64,000 nucleotides of DNA. It comes from Adiantum capillus-veneris (taxonomy: Eukaryota > Streptophyta > Polypodiopsida > Polypodiales > Pteridaceae). The notes beneath the pieces are model-generated. The model was not told the DNA's origin, ran no database searches, and saw only the letters and a list, made by a program, of their open reading frames with translations. Every line of letters begins with the position of its first letter. Positions within the stretch are counted from its first letter, which is position 1. Location of the stretch: positions 20,303,491-20,367,490 of the forward strand of contig CM043942.1 in assembly GCA_014529385.2 (NCBI GenBank). The letters run 5' to 3'. The translations under genes and the position numbers were made by a program. Of this stretch, positions 11,804 to 22,602 are shown piece after piece.

Positions 11804-13079
11804 TCATATGCCCAAGTCGGTAGTGCCACACCGCACTGTCAACTTCTGTAGTTCCTGCACAAGCTGAAGGTTGCGTGCTAACAGTACACAAGTAAAGTGT
11901 ACCGACTTTTTCTCCCTTGGCAACCACCAAGGATCCCTTTGAGATCTTCCACCGTTTGTTTCCGAATGCAATGTTGTGACCTTCATCGTCCAATTGTCCT
12001 GTAGAGATCAAATTTTTGCGAAGAGAAGGAACATGCCTAACATCTTTAAGCTTCCATTCATTTCCGTTAGCAGTTTTGACAGAAACTGTACCTTTGTCGA
12101 CAATCTCACAAGCTTCATCATCTCCTAAGTATACATACCCAAAATTACCTTTGGTGTAGTCTTGGAATTGTTGATTGTGTGGTGTCGCATGGAATGAAGC
12201 CCCGGAATCTACTATCCAGGAATTAGACACATTGTCTAATGAGAGAATTAGAGCATCTTGCTCTACTTTACCTGCCACATTGGCCTCCGATGTTGGCTTG
12301 TTGTCTTGAGACTCTGTCTCCTTCTTCTTCTTGGACCAGCAATCCTTCTTGACGTGGCCCTTCTTGCCACAGTTCCAACATTCAAGAACTGACTTAGTGC
12401 GTGACTTGCTCCGCCTTGAGCGATCATGACCCTTTTGGTTTTTGAACCTCTCCTTAGGCCTTCCTCTTGTTTCCACTGATAGTGCAGCACTTGATGATTC
12501 TCCTGTGCTTCTCCTTCGCATTTCCTCGCTTAGGAGAACACCCACAACATCATCAAACTTAAGTGTATTTGTGCCAGAGATAGAATTACTTACAGCCATC
12601 ACAAGGCTGTCCCAACTATCCGGTAGAGATAATAGTATAAGGAGAGCTCGCACTTCGTCATCGAAATTGATTTTCACTGATCGAAGTTGACTTATGTTTG
12701 TGTTAAAGTCATTTGGTTGTTCTGCAACTAAACCATTCTCTGCCATCTTTAAATTGAACAAGCGCTTCATAAGAAATACCTTATTGGATGCCGATGGTTT
12801 CTCATAGAAGTTGTCAAGTGACTTCATCAAGTCCTCCGTGGTCTTCATCTCCGAAACATTGAAGGCCACCGTTGACGCCAAGCTTAACCGGATTGTTCCC
12901 AGTGCCTTTCGATCAAGGACAATCCATGCTTCATCTGCCATTGTTGCGGGCTTCTTCGCAAGACCGCCTAGTGGCAAATAGAGGTCCTTCTAGTAGAGAT
13001 AGTCTTCCATCTGCATCTTCCAATGTTGGTAGTTTTTGCCGTTGAACTTCTCAATCTTGAGCTTCCCTTCCTCCGCCAT
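11727..13079 (-). pseudogene. copia Gag-protease with early nonsense codon
   Basis: Gag starts at ATG 13079 (MAEEGKLKIEKFNGKNYQHW) and meets TAG at codon 30 (12992-12990), in a position where related copia Gags read YLYQKDLYLP. The change is therefore CAG to TAG. The frame then continues intact from 12977 as UBN2-type Gag (AWIVLDRKALGTIRLSLA), a zinc knuckle CWNCGKKGHVKKDC (CX2CX4HX4C, about residues 200-213 of the downstream frame), aspartic protease WIVDSGASFHATPH with its catalytic Asp, and GAG-pre-integrase WHYRLGHMS. A frameshift near 11800 separates it from the integrase frame. Confidence 0.9.
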
Positions 13080-13138
13080 AACTCCCACTCAATTCAAGGA
13101 ATCCTTTCCTTGAGATAATTTAGCTACGAGCAAACCTT

Positions 13139-13150
13139 GCTCTGATACCA
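13139..13150 (-). promoter_or_regulatory. Primer binding site of copia element
   Basis: Minus strand TGGTATCAGAGC, two bases from the inner end of the 5' LTR. It matches the plant initiator Met-tRNA 3' end. Confidence 0.9.
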
Positions 13151-13152
13151 GT

Positions 13153-13238
13153 TGTTAGAAAAATAAGACATAGCTAAATAGATTTTTGAGTAGATTACTT
13201 AATGGAGAGAGATAGATTTCACACACAAGAGATTATAG

Positions 13239-13283
<45 letters not shown>

Positions 13284-13940
13284 CACGATATACGTGGTTA
13301 ACCCAATGTGGGCTACGTCCACGGGAAAGCAGCCACTCAATGGCTTTAGCACTTCAAAAAAAGAAGTAGTTTACAAAGGGATTAAACCCTTGATAGAGCT
13401 CCCGCCTTGCTTCACTCTCACCACCTCACACTCACCTTGTTGCATCAACTTCACACTATGAAATGTGTGTAGAAATGGCCTCCTTTTATAGGCCAAAAGG
13501 GCTGCCCTCTCTAATGAGAGACAGCCATGTGTAGCCACCCTTGTGCGAATAAGTCCAAATCGGATCCTCCAATCCGCCCATGTGTGGCCGCCCTTGAGAA
13601 GACAAGTCCGCTTTTGAATTCGGCCAGCGGCCACCGGCCATTGACTTCCGACCACCGGCCATCGGCCATTGACTACCGGCCACCTGCCAACCGACCCGTT
13701 TTTTTCCGACCATGTTTAGGCCGTCGTCCAGCGAAAAGGAATATTCGGGCGAAAAAAAGTCTCCAGGGCCTCCACCCCCGAGGCCTCTAAAGTTGCCCTT
13801 GATTCTTGTCCGTGAAAATTTTGGTTTCCGGTGAGTGATTTTCCTTCACGCACGATGGCTTCTCCTCATAATGGGGGCCTTACAAATGTGCGCTTTTACC
13901 ACAGAAAATTACAATGGTAAATCAGGCTCCATACTTAACA
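13153..13940 (-). repeat. 5' LTR of copia element (right)
   Basis: About 788 bp, nearly identical to 9932-10735, and carries the promoter and RNA start of the element. The AG microsatellite (13246-13279) is longer than in the left copy. It is followed by the target duplication CAAAA at 13941-13945. Confidence 0.95.
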
Positions 13941-14592
13941 CAAAAGACATGCAAGAGCAAAATACTAAGTTTAGGGTGGATGCTTGATATCAAGAAATGG
14001 TTTGGAAGATGGGATGCATGCCACTTGGTCAAGGATGCGTCGATCGACTCCCAAGTTAATGAGGACTTCTTACAACGCCAATGTATCACGGCTTGGGAGA
14101 AATCCGGAGGTTCTCGCTTCAGCCATTACACCACACACGTTGCCCCAAACTACAAATCTCTCTTCTTCTCAGAACGAGGTAACCGAACCCATTCCTACAT
14201 CCTTGAGCCCATCCCGTTGAGTGCGATCCACACCATTGCCTCCATTCGTCTTAGCTCCCATTCTCTACGCTGCGAGACAGGACGTTGGGGCACTGGCAAG
14301 GAGTGTCATCGACTTTGCACCTTATGCCCTCGTCAAGTGCGAGAGAGTGAGTACCACACACTACTTGAGTGCTCAGCTTTTGACCACATTAGGTCCTCTT
14401 TTCCCCATATATTCAGCCATCATCTCTCCCTACATACCTTCCTCTCCCAACCACGATGTGGACTCTCTATTGCGACGCTCATTTCAGCCATTTTTGTGCA
14501 TCGAGAGTCACTTATGAACTCCACTCACACCACGTGAAATGTTCATTTGGTCCCATAGGTCATATTTGACCTCCCAGGACAATATTAGAACT
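13941..14592 (+). mobile_element. LINE copy 2, 3' portion
   Basis: Continuation of the LINE after the copia insertion. The first five bases, CAAAA, are the target duplication. The open frame to 14537 matches 6860-7410 of copy 1 and ends with a CCHC finger (CTLCPRQVRESEYHTLLEC, CX2C...HX4C) typical of the RT C-terminus in many plant LINEs. It is followed by a shared 3' UTR (CATTTGGTCCCATAGGTC) and the TATC tail, which merges into a long CT tract. Confidence 0.9.
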
Positions 14593-14593
14593 A

Positions 14594-15442
14594 TCTATCT
14601 ATCTATTTATCTCTCTCTCTCTTTCTCCCCCTCTGTATCTACTCTCTCTCTTTCCCTATCCCTATTTCCCTCTATCTCTCTCTCTCTCTCCGTCTCTCAC
14701 TCTATCTCTCCCTCTTTCCCTTTCTCCCTCTATCTCTCTCTCTTTCTTTCTCTACCTCTCTATCTCTCTCTTTCTTTCTCTCCCTCTCTTTCCCTCTATC
14801 TCTCTCTCTTTTCCTCTCTTCCTCTCTTTCTTTCTCTCCATCTCTATTCCTCTCTTTCTCTCCCTCTCTATCTACTCTCTCTCTTTCCCTATCCTATTTC
14901 CCTCTCTCTCTTTTTCTCTGCCTCTCTTTCTCCCTTTCTATCTCTCTCTTTCTCTCCCTCTTTCTATTTCTTCCTCTCTTTCTCTATCTCTCTTTCTTTC
15001 TCTCTATCTCTATTCCTCTCTTTCTCTCCCTCTCTATCTACTCTCTCTCTCTCTTTCCCTATCCCTATTTCCCTCTTTCTCTTTCTTTCTCTCTATCTCC
15101 ATTCCTCTCTATCTACTCTCTCTCTCTCCCTATCGCTATTTTCCTCTATCTCTTCCTCTTTCCCTCTCTCTCTCTCTCTTTTTCTCTCCCTCTTTCCCTC
15201 TCTCCCTCTATCTCTCTCTCCCTCTATCCCTATCCCTATCCCTATCTCTCTCCCTCTATCTCTTTCCCTCTCTCCCTCTATCTCTCTCTCTTTCCCTATC
15301 ACTCTCTCCCTATCCCTATCCCTATCTCTCTACCTCTTTCTATCTCTCCCTCTTTCCGTATCCCTCTATCCCTATCTCTCTCCCGCTTTCCCTAACATGG
15401 ACTCCCTCTATCCCTATCCCTATCTCTTTCCCTCTTTCTCTA

Positions 15443-15498
<56 letters not shown>

Positions 15499-15855
15499 CT
15501 TTTCCTCTCTCTCTCTTTATCTATCTCTCTCTCTCTCTCTATCTAACATTTTTCTCTCTCTTTTTTTCTCTCTCTCTCTCTCTCTCTATCTCCCTCTCAG
15601 TAATTCTCTCTCTCACTCTCTTTATCTATTTCTCTCTCTCTATCTAGCATTTCTCTCCCTCTTTATCTATTTCTCTCCCTCTCTTTAAATCTCTCTCTCA
15701 TTAATTCTCTCTCTATTTATCTACCTCTATCCCTCTTTCTCTCTCACTCTCTTTATCTATTTCTCTCTCTCTATTTAACATTTAACTCTCTTTATCTAAC
15801 ATTTCTCTCCCTCTCTCACTCTCTTTATCTATTGCTCTCCCTCTCTTTAAATCTC

Positions 15856-15902
<47 letters not shown>

Positions 15903-15915
15903 ATTTATCTCTTTC
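14594..15915 (+). repeat. 1.3 kb pyrimidine (CT-rich) satellite-like tract
   Basis: Almost purine-free plus strand made of TCTC, TTTC, CCTAT and CTAT units, with a pure (TC)n near 15450-15492 and another near 15865-15900. It begins at the TATC tail of LINE copy 2 and probably expanded from it. Predicted long ORFs here (14539-15546 plus; 15093-15302 minus) are low-complexity artefacts and not genes. Confidence 0.9.
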
Positions 15916-15945
15916 TCTATCTCTATTTCATCTACCACTATCCAA

Positions 15946-16075
15946 ACAATCATTTCCAAAACGTGCGTGACAAATCAATCATTTCCAAACATGCGTAGCA
16001 AAGCAACCATTTTCAAACATGCTTAGCAAAACAACCATTTCAAACAAGCCATGCAAAACAACCGATTCCTAATGA
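15946..16075 (+). repeat. Minisatellite, four to five units of 27-30 bp
   Basis: Tandem units beginning CAATCATTTCCAAA or CAACCATTTTCAAA and ending in GTAGCAAA-like sequence, progressively diverged left to right. The function is unknown. Confidence 0.8.
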
Positions 16076-16871
16076 ACGAGGTATGTTATAATGGATTCTC
16101 TATTTTATCTATTTTTTTATTTATGTGTGTGTGTAGTAGAAAACAAAAGGGAAAGAGGGAAGATGTGATTTTGTGTTTACCTCTTCTTTGTGGCACGGTT
16201 GAGCTTCAAATAGGTTAGGTGTCCAAAGAAGATAGCGGAATACCCCCTTGCCGAAACTTGGACGAAACCCTCTTCCACGAAACTTGAGAAGCTTAAGGAA
16301 GGAAAGAGGGGGATTGGAGAGTTGTGTGTGTGTGTGTGTGTCTGTGTGTGTGGGGGGGGGGAGGGGGGGGGGTCTTTTTGAAGGAGAGAGAGATGGGGAG
16401 TGGAGGGGGGGAGGGGGGGGAAGCTTGGGAGCGATGGCAGAGAGCAAGAAACACAGGGAAGGCAAGATATGCTGCAAAAATGCGGCATACTCTGTCTTCT
16501 TTCCTTTTTTAGGCGCCAATTATTACCGCGGCCAGTCACCGATACATGCGAATCCGAGGTTGAGGGGGGCGGGAGGGGGGGGCAGGGTACAAACCAACCT
16601 CCCTACCCTTAGCTATACATTATTTCATTTTTTAACCTTTTGAGTTTTTTGATGAAGATTTTAAATTTCTTATGGATACTATATTTTGTAGAATTTTTAA
16701 ATATTTATTGATTGAATTTTTAAAATCTCTTTTAGTTAAAAAATAATTTTAACACTTATTGTCATTTGTTCCCTTTGACTTTAACTATATGTAATTTTTT
16801 GTAATGGAATTAACTGTTTTTTTAATTATTTATTTTTTAGTACACATGACTAAATAAACAACCTTTCGCAT
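16076..16871. other. No gene seen; GT and poly-G repeats
   Basis: Contains (GT)n at 16322-16353, G-rich runs at 16352-16372, about 16404-16419 and about 16564-16580, and AT-rich sequence from 16620 to 16860. Short ORFs on both strands are low complexity. The region may belong to the CACTA element whose right end is at 17437; no left CACTA terminus was found. Confidence 0.5.
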
Positions 16872-17090
16872 GTGCAAGACATCGACTGGGATGATCATGG
16901 TCCTCCTGGAGGCCCAGAGCGAGATCGTTGGATCAAGGAAAAACTACCTTGTCCTTGCGCCAAGTGCAAAAGTGCAATTCCTTGCTTGAGGCGCCTTGAT
17001 TTGGAGCATGTGGAGAACGAAGGGCTTCAAAGTGATCGGAGAGATGATAGCACGACTCACCCATCGCTTGGGAAGTGCCTTAGCGTCTGA
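16872..17090 (+). pseudogene. CACTA transposase-associated N-terminal fragment (tentative)
   Basis: A 72-residue frame with RDRWIKEKLPCPCAKCKS and, further on, LRRLDLEHVENEGL. The CPCxxC motif followed by a His-containing segment resembles the transposase-associated domain at the N-terminus of plant CACTA (En/Spm) proteins. It lies just inside the CACTA terminus at 17437, on the strand whose 3' end faces that terminus, the same orientation as the transposase gene relative to the homologous terminus at 32200. No other transposase part is present, so this copy looks internally deleted. Recognition rests on one short motif. Confidence 0.4.
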
Positions 17091-17437
17091 ATCGGGCCTT
17101 ATATCCCCCGCCTCATTCTCCCCCCTCTTTCTCTTTCTCTCTCTCTCTTTCTTTCTCTTCTTTTTATTTTGAAAATTATATACAATAATCTTTAATTTTT
17201 ATTGAGAGGAGGGAAACACCAAAATTTGGGGGGGGGGGGGGGGGGGGGGGGCAGTGGATATAACGACGGTAATGAGCACCGTAATAACAACGGTAATAAC
17301 AGCGGATACAGTCGCGGTAATACTTTAAACACAAAACCCCCCGCCCTTATCTCTCTTGTTTCTCTCATTGAATTTACACCTTCTCTCTACAAAATGCGGT
17401 AAAACAGCGGGGTAAACACTTGGAGATTTTCATAGTG
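17060..17437 (+). mobile_element. Right end of a CACTA (En/Spm) element
   Basis: Ends in CATAGTG at 17431-17437. Read from the end inward this is CACTATGAAAATCTCC, identical to the start of the element at 32200. The homology to 32200-32620 runs over nearly 400 bases in inverted orientation, including subterminal CGGTAATAAC-type repeats, a poly-G run (17227-17251) and a GA/CT block. CACTATG...TAGTG ends and subterminal repeats are hallmarks of CACTA transposons. The left end of this copy is not found, so its length is unknown. Confidence 0.85.
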
Positions 17438-19386
17438 GATCTCTAGCATCTATCCTCATAGTAGCACCATGCATTTTCCTCTTCCACTACCTCATACGCC
17501 TGAAGCAACGATTCCTAATATGCCCATCATGGCCGCAATGCCAACATGTCAGTCATGATCATGAGCAAGAACCATGTCTAACCTGAAGCATCTCCATATC
17601 CATGCCAAAACTATGGCAAACAATGCTCTAGATCACAAGACTCTCCCACCCTAAAGAAAACCATTGTCTCAAGAAAAGAAGGTGAGAAAACAGTCAAGCT
17701 CACTAGCCTCTGTAATAGGCATACATATCTAGCAAAATTTTGGCAGAGTCTCCTCTGTAACTGGAGCAAAAAACTGAATAGTAAATCGCAATGGAGATAA
17801 CAACAAATGGCCAAATGGCCAATTTGGGAACGTACTTGTCCAAAATCACCTCACAAAGTCATACATAGAGCCAAACTACTCTAGCCGGAGTATCACTCAA
17901 CAATGCCACAAATAGACATCTGAAAACAATATGTGAGTAAAAAACTACTTCCAGAATGTGTCAATGAATCAACAATGTGGAAAAAAACCGTAGCATACAC
18001 AACCTGTGTAAAAGTGTGAGACAAAACTCGACCACTATCAAGAGTGACAAGAACTGTACTTGTAGAGTAATACAAGCTCGTGTATGACAAAAAATATGGT
18101 TGCAAATCAATCCCAAAATAGCCCCAAATTCAGCTCTCAAATAACTGAAGAAATAGGTCACAATTGTGCCAAAAATTAGCTTGCAATTGAGCCATACATA
18201 GCCACCTGCAAAGAGGGAATGATGGCTGAAAAATTGAGCTCACGAATGACACTCAAACCTTCCTGTAAACCTGTCAATGTGACATCTGAGCTTGATCACA
18301 AACTATGGCGAGTAAAACCCATCCACTATCCCACAGAACCATACACAAAGCAAAGGCTGAAGAAACCTATTGTTCCAAAACTGGTATGCAAGTCAAAACA
18401 TTACAGAAGATGTCCTCAATTGCAAATGGCAACATCTATGGGAGTACTAGACTCAACCTCTAGCTTCGAGTCAAAACTAAAAGCTCCAAATAGCCGAGAA
18501 CTCACAGCTCAAGACCAAAAACATAGAGCAAAGCATGCTCGCAATGCACCACCCAAAAGGGAAAACACTGCACGCAAATCCGGAGTGCTACAAGCAATCT
18601 CAATCTCAATCGCACCAATGATGCACATAAAACTGCTAGGAAAATTTTGTCAAAGTTTCGTCAGCAAAATGGCCACAAAACCATAACCAAAGTGACTTCA
18701 CGCTCAAAACCATGAGCAACCAAAGCGCATCAAACCGCACTCCAAATGCATGCACCAATCTCCACACTTTGTATATACCATTGCAAACACTTGAAAATCT
18801 AGTACACAAATACCTGCTCTCCCTGTGATTGCCAAAAAACATGCTCGAGACATACATGTCGAGCTTAAACTGCAATCACATGAGTCTTCTTGAGCATTAG
18901 ATTGCAAAGATCATACATCATATTGTGCCACCTATGAGCAAACTTGCAGCCAACACCACTCTCACATCCAAGAGCAAACCATGTGTGGAATCCTCGACAC
19001 ACAATAAACAATTGCTACTATAAAAATTTTAGAGGTCAAAATCAATTCAAATAGACATCATCATTGTGTCCAAGGTATGCCAAAGCCCCAAGTTACACCC
19101 TAACCTTGCGTAAATCGCATTTCATATGCAAAAGTTATGCAAAAAACATAGTTTTGGAACCTGAAAAATGACTTGCAAAAATGAAAATATGCAATCTTCT
19201 TGCAAGTATGGATGCAAAAAAGCATACACACTTGCAATATACCCTCTTCTCAAGCTTGTAAATGTACATTAAGCTTCCATGAGCACAAATCTAGTGGTTG
19301 CTCATCAATATCAAGCTTGCACAAAAAATGAGCTCACCATTGCCGAAAGCTCACTTCTCTGTAGCACTCCATCTATCGCGAAGACA
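17438..19386. other. No supported gene; possible coding-free LTR-element interior
   Basis: Only short ORFs on both strands with no recognisable motif. AAAATTTTGGCAGAGT with similar flanks recurs near 56265, inside the leader of gypsy B, so at least part is retrotransposon-derived. A primer-site-like sequence at 19391-19402 (minus strand) would make this the interior of a non-coding (LARD-like) element. Confidence 0.35.
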
Positions 19387-19390
19387 AAAG

Positions 19391-19402
19391 CTCTGATAGC
19401 AA
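19391..19402 (-). promoter_or_regulatory. Candidate copia-type primer site
   Basis: Minus strand TGCTATCAGAGC differs at one base from the iMet-type TGGTATCAGAGC. Just to its right the plus strand reads TGTGAAGGAATGG, which could be an LTR inner end. No paired LTR was identified. Confidence 0.4.
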
Positions 19403-19686
19403 TTGTGAAGGAATGGATTGTAGGAGTTCATGTGTGCAACAATGATGGAGAGAGAAGAGAGGGGGAGAGAGAGCACGACATAGGGATGTGGGGTGGAGCT
19501 CCCAAATCTCGCTATATGAGAATTAGCTAGTGAGATCTCCTTATTATTTGTATGTATACATAATAAGGAGATAAATGTGGGCATTTGGACACTGGCCGAC
19601 CCACATGGACAAAGCACTATGAGGCACACCGCCTTTACCTAATATCAACATGCTACTCATCACAAGGTGTTGGATGCATGAGAACA

Positions 19687-19687
<1 letters not shown>

Positions 19688-19750
<63 letters not shown>
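19688..19750 (+). repeat. Compound (CA)n(GA)n microsatellite
   Basis: About 14 CA units followed by about 17 GA units. Confidence 0.9.
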
Positions 19751-19753
<3 letters not shown>

Positions 19754-19867
19754 CGAGACCTCAATGAGAGAGTAGAGAAACTAGTTAATATAAGAAGTAG
19801 AACAAGATGTCGATTGAGCGCACAAAAATATCGCACACGCACTTCTTCTTCTCCAGGCCTCCACATA

Positions 19868-20362
19868 CCTTCGTCATTTTGTGCAAATTTTTTGTCAGTT
19901 CCGTTTTTTGCATAACAGGTCCCTTACATTCTTCTACGGTTTGTGCTATATATCACATATTGATTTTGCTTTACTTCTTTCTCCTTTCGAGTAGTTTTCA
20001 CATTAGTTACAACATTTACCATGGTTGACAACAACACAGATGTGTTCAAGATGTTTGCTATTGAGGAGAGATTGGATAGGGACAATTACCCTATGTGGGT
20101 TTACATGATGCAACATGTTCTTGTGTCAAAGGGTGTGTGGAATTTTGTGCAGGACATTGATGTATGTCCTAGTTCTAAGGATGTAGGCGATGTTGAGGAT
20201 GTTGCAGGTCTTGCTGCTGTTCGAGTTGTTTTGCCAGGGTCTAGGCATTGGCAGGCTGTCAAGAGGATTTTCCACTACTTGAGTGGCACTCTACACCTTG
20301 GCTTGTTTAATCCCAAGAAAGGAATCATTGCCGCTAGAATTACATGCTTTTTTGGAGGGATT
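19868..20362 (+). pseudogene. Internally deleted copia interior (Gag start fused to RNase H region)
   Basis: This matches the leader and Gag start of the copia element at 20363-25443 (VFKMFAIEERLDRDNYPMW; ATG at 20021). Near 20237 it jumps, inside GTTTTGCC, to the RNase H region (SRHWQAVKRIFHYLSGTLH), which in the longer copy lies about 3.4 kb further on. It ends in a purine tract (TTTGGAGGGAT) against the LTR at 20363. This is the interior of a deletion derivative that shares its 3' LTR with the next copy, forming an interior-LTR-interior-LTR tandem. Its own 5' LTR is missing, and homology starts abruptly near 19868. Confidence 0.85.
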
Positions 20363-20592
20363 TGTTACCATATACATGTGGTAGTGATGTGTGTGAACAC
20401 ACTTAGGACCGCCGGGGTATTTTTACCCTCACTAGGAGGTTTTCCCCCCCGTGCATTATATATACGCCCATTCATTCTAGCACTATCTATATTTCCATTG
20501 CACACTAAGTAATTCTCTCTCTAGTTGTGTGTCTTGAGCTTCCTTTGTCTTCTCCAAGCTGTGTGTGTTTTCTTGCAACCCTAATTCCAACA
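20363..20592 (+). repeat. copia LTR (shared, middle of tandem)
   Basis: 230 bp, TGTTACCATATAC to CTAATTCCAACA. It is followed by ATTGGTAACAGAGG, a degenerate primer site (compare TTGGTATCAAAA at 38168). Related LTRs lie at 25217-25443 and 37836-38064. Confidence 0.9.
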
Positions 20593-20936
20593 ATTGGTAA
20601 CAGAGGAGGTTGCATCCTCCTGGGCTTAGTCGCCAGCAGCTCCAACACATGCCTGCTCAGCTTCTCGGATTTCATTGAGCTTTGCAAGCGTTCATAGGTC
20701 AAAAAAAAAAATCAAGAGAGCTCAGATTTTTGATTCGGGCTCATTTCGGCCTGCATTTTCACTACAGGTAGTACTACATAGGCTATTTTGTCATCTTGTG
20801 TAGAATTTTTGTCAGTGCTATTTTTTGCATAGCAGGTCCCTTACAGTCTTCTGCGGTTTGTGGTATATAGCATGTGTTGTTTCCACTTCATTTCTCCTCT
20901 TTTCAAGAAGTTTTCACATTAGGTGCAACATTTACC

Positions 20937-21632
20937 ATGGTTGACAACAATACAAATGTGTTCAAGATGTTTGCTGCTAAGGACAGATTGGATGGGGACA
21001 ATTACCCTATGTGGGCTTACATGATGCAACATGTTCTTGTGTCAAAGGGTGTCTGAAATATTAAGCAAGGCATTGATGTACATCCTGGTTCGGAGGATGT
21101 AGGCAATGTTGAGGATATTGCAGGTCTTGCTGCAAGGATTTCTGCTATAAGAGTTGTTTTGCCTACGGCTGAACAAGCTCGTTGGGATGTAAAGGATGCG
21201 CAAGCTCTTGTGTTGATTGCGTTGTCTTTGAAGCGAACCATTACTCCTCACATTTGTTTAGCAAAATCTACAAAACAGGCTTGGGATATTATAGCTGGTC
21301 TTTATGCAAGCCGCAATGAGGCTTCAATTGCATTAGTGCGTAAAGAGCCGGAATCAAATATTATGCATGAGGAAGATGAAATGGACACTTTCCTTGTTGG
21401 TGTCAAGGATGTTAATGAGCAACTAATATCTGTAGGAGAAGTCATTTGTGACAGTTCACTTGTGCAGACTGTTCTTGATGCTTTGCCAGATTCTTACCAT
21501 ACTTTTACTAGTACCTGGAGACTTATGACCCAAGGAAATCTTGAAGTTGTCAAGTATGATGTACTATGCACATTGCTCTTGCAAGAGTCACTTTCCAAAA
21601 CAAAAATAGGATTAGGCAGTGTCTGCACTTGA
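20937..21632 (+). pseudogene. copia Gag (decayed)
   Basis: ATG at 20937 (MVDNNTNVFKMFAAKDRLDG). A stop at 21054-21056 follows KGV, after which the frame continues from about 21060 as copia Gag (PTAEQARWDVKDAQALVLIA, KSTKQAWDIIAGLYASRNEA). It ends at 21632, where a frameshift moves the reading into the zinc-knuckle frame. Confidence 0.85.
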
Positions 21633-22450
21633 ATATGCTTTTATTGAAGCTCAAAGAAAAGGTGGGAACAACAATGTAACCACTTCTTGTGGTTCTGCTA
21701 CTATGACTGGAAAAACTTCTATTCCGAATGCTTCTGTTGGCAGCACTTCCTTTGGCAATTCTGGTGATAAGGGCAAAAAGAAGATGCATTGCCATTATTG
21801 TAAAGCTAATGATCACTTGATCAAGCAGTGTCCAAAATTAAAGGCAAAAGAGGCTAAGAAGAAAGAGTCTAGATCCAATACAGGGTCCAATACAAGTGCA
21901 ATGATTGTAGAGTCTTCTGTGTCAAAGGAGATTGTGATGCTGATGTTGATGCAAAATGGGCATTTAATGCAGAGTGCACTTATGATTCTATTGTTCATGA
22001 TGCATGTATGTCAATTTCTATAGATTTACATGTGTGGTACTTTGTTAATGCTTCTACAAAGCACATTACCTCACGTCATGATTTCTTCACCTCTCTCAAG
22101 TCTGTCCCTCATGGGAATTCAGTCACAGAGTTGGAAATATTGTGCTTACTGCTCCAAATAACAATTCTTTCACACTTGTCGATGCACTTAATGTACCTGG
22201 GATAAAAAAGAATCTTTTGTCTCGATCTGCACTTGCTAGACTTGGACTTGTAGTCAAATTTGTGGATGACAAATGTACAGTTCATGATCTTAATTTTGGT
22301 GATGAAATGGTTGCATCTGGCCTTTTGTGCTGTGGGCTGTATAAGATCACTTTGTATGACAAGTGTGGACAAAATTTTGCAAATGAAGTTGTAGATTCAA
22401 GGCTGTTTCAGATGCAAAACTATGGCATGTACGTTTTGGGCATCTGAATT
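21619..22450 (+). pseudogene. copia nucleocapsid and protease, active site lost
   Basis: Zinc knuckle CHYCKANDHLIKQC (CX2CX4HX4C, about 21790-21832), a Lys-rich linker, then after frameshifts the protease region WYFVNASTKHITSRHDFFTS (about 22035-22095). The related copy at 39525 has WYFDSGATKHIT, so the catalytic DSG has become VNA here and the protease is dead. LNVPGIKKNLLSRSALA and GLYKITLYD-like sequence (22190-22360) belong to the pre-integrase region. Confidence 0.85.
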
Positions 22451-22602
22451 TCAGCAATTTGATGCGCTTGCAGAAATCTAATAGGGTTCCTTCTTTGCCA
22501 CCTCTTGAAGCACCCGTCAAACATGCTTGTGAAGGTTATATTTAGGTTAAAATGTAACTTGCTAAGTTTCCAAAGGATGGGTCAATTTGTGCTACATGCA
22601 GA

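Larger units (their letters stand above)
9932..13940 (-). mobile_element. Ty1/copia element nested in LINE copy 2, internally deleted
   Basis: Complete element by its ends: LTRs at 9932-10735 and 13153-13940, TG...CA-type termini (minus strand TGTTAAGTATGG...CTAACA), iMet-type primer site TGGTATCAGAGC at 13139-13150, a purine-rich AAGTGGGAGAT before the 3' LTR, and a CAAAA target duplication. The two LTRs are very similar, so insertion is recent compared with its neighbours. Coding capacity is broken: a nonsense codon in Gag, a frameshift before integrase, and a deletion joining the start of integrase to the end of RT/RNase H. It could move only with proteins supplied in trans. Confidence 0.95.

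Noticed and set aside
14539-15546. 335-residue plus-strand ORF
   Set aside because: Only Ser, Leu, Phe, Pro and Tyr from the CT tract; a low-complexity artefact.
15946-16075. CRISPR-like array (four to five similar units)
   Set aside because: Units are contiguous and diverged with no unique spacers; a plain minisatellite in eukaryotic sequence.
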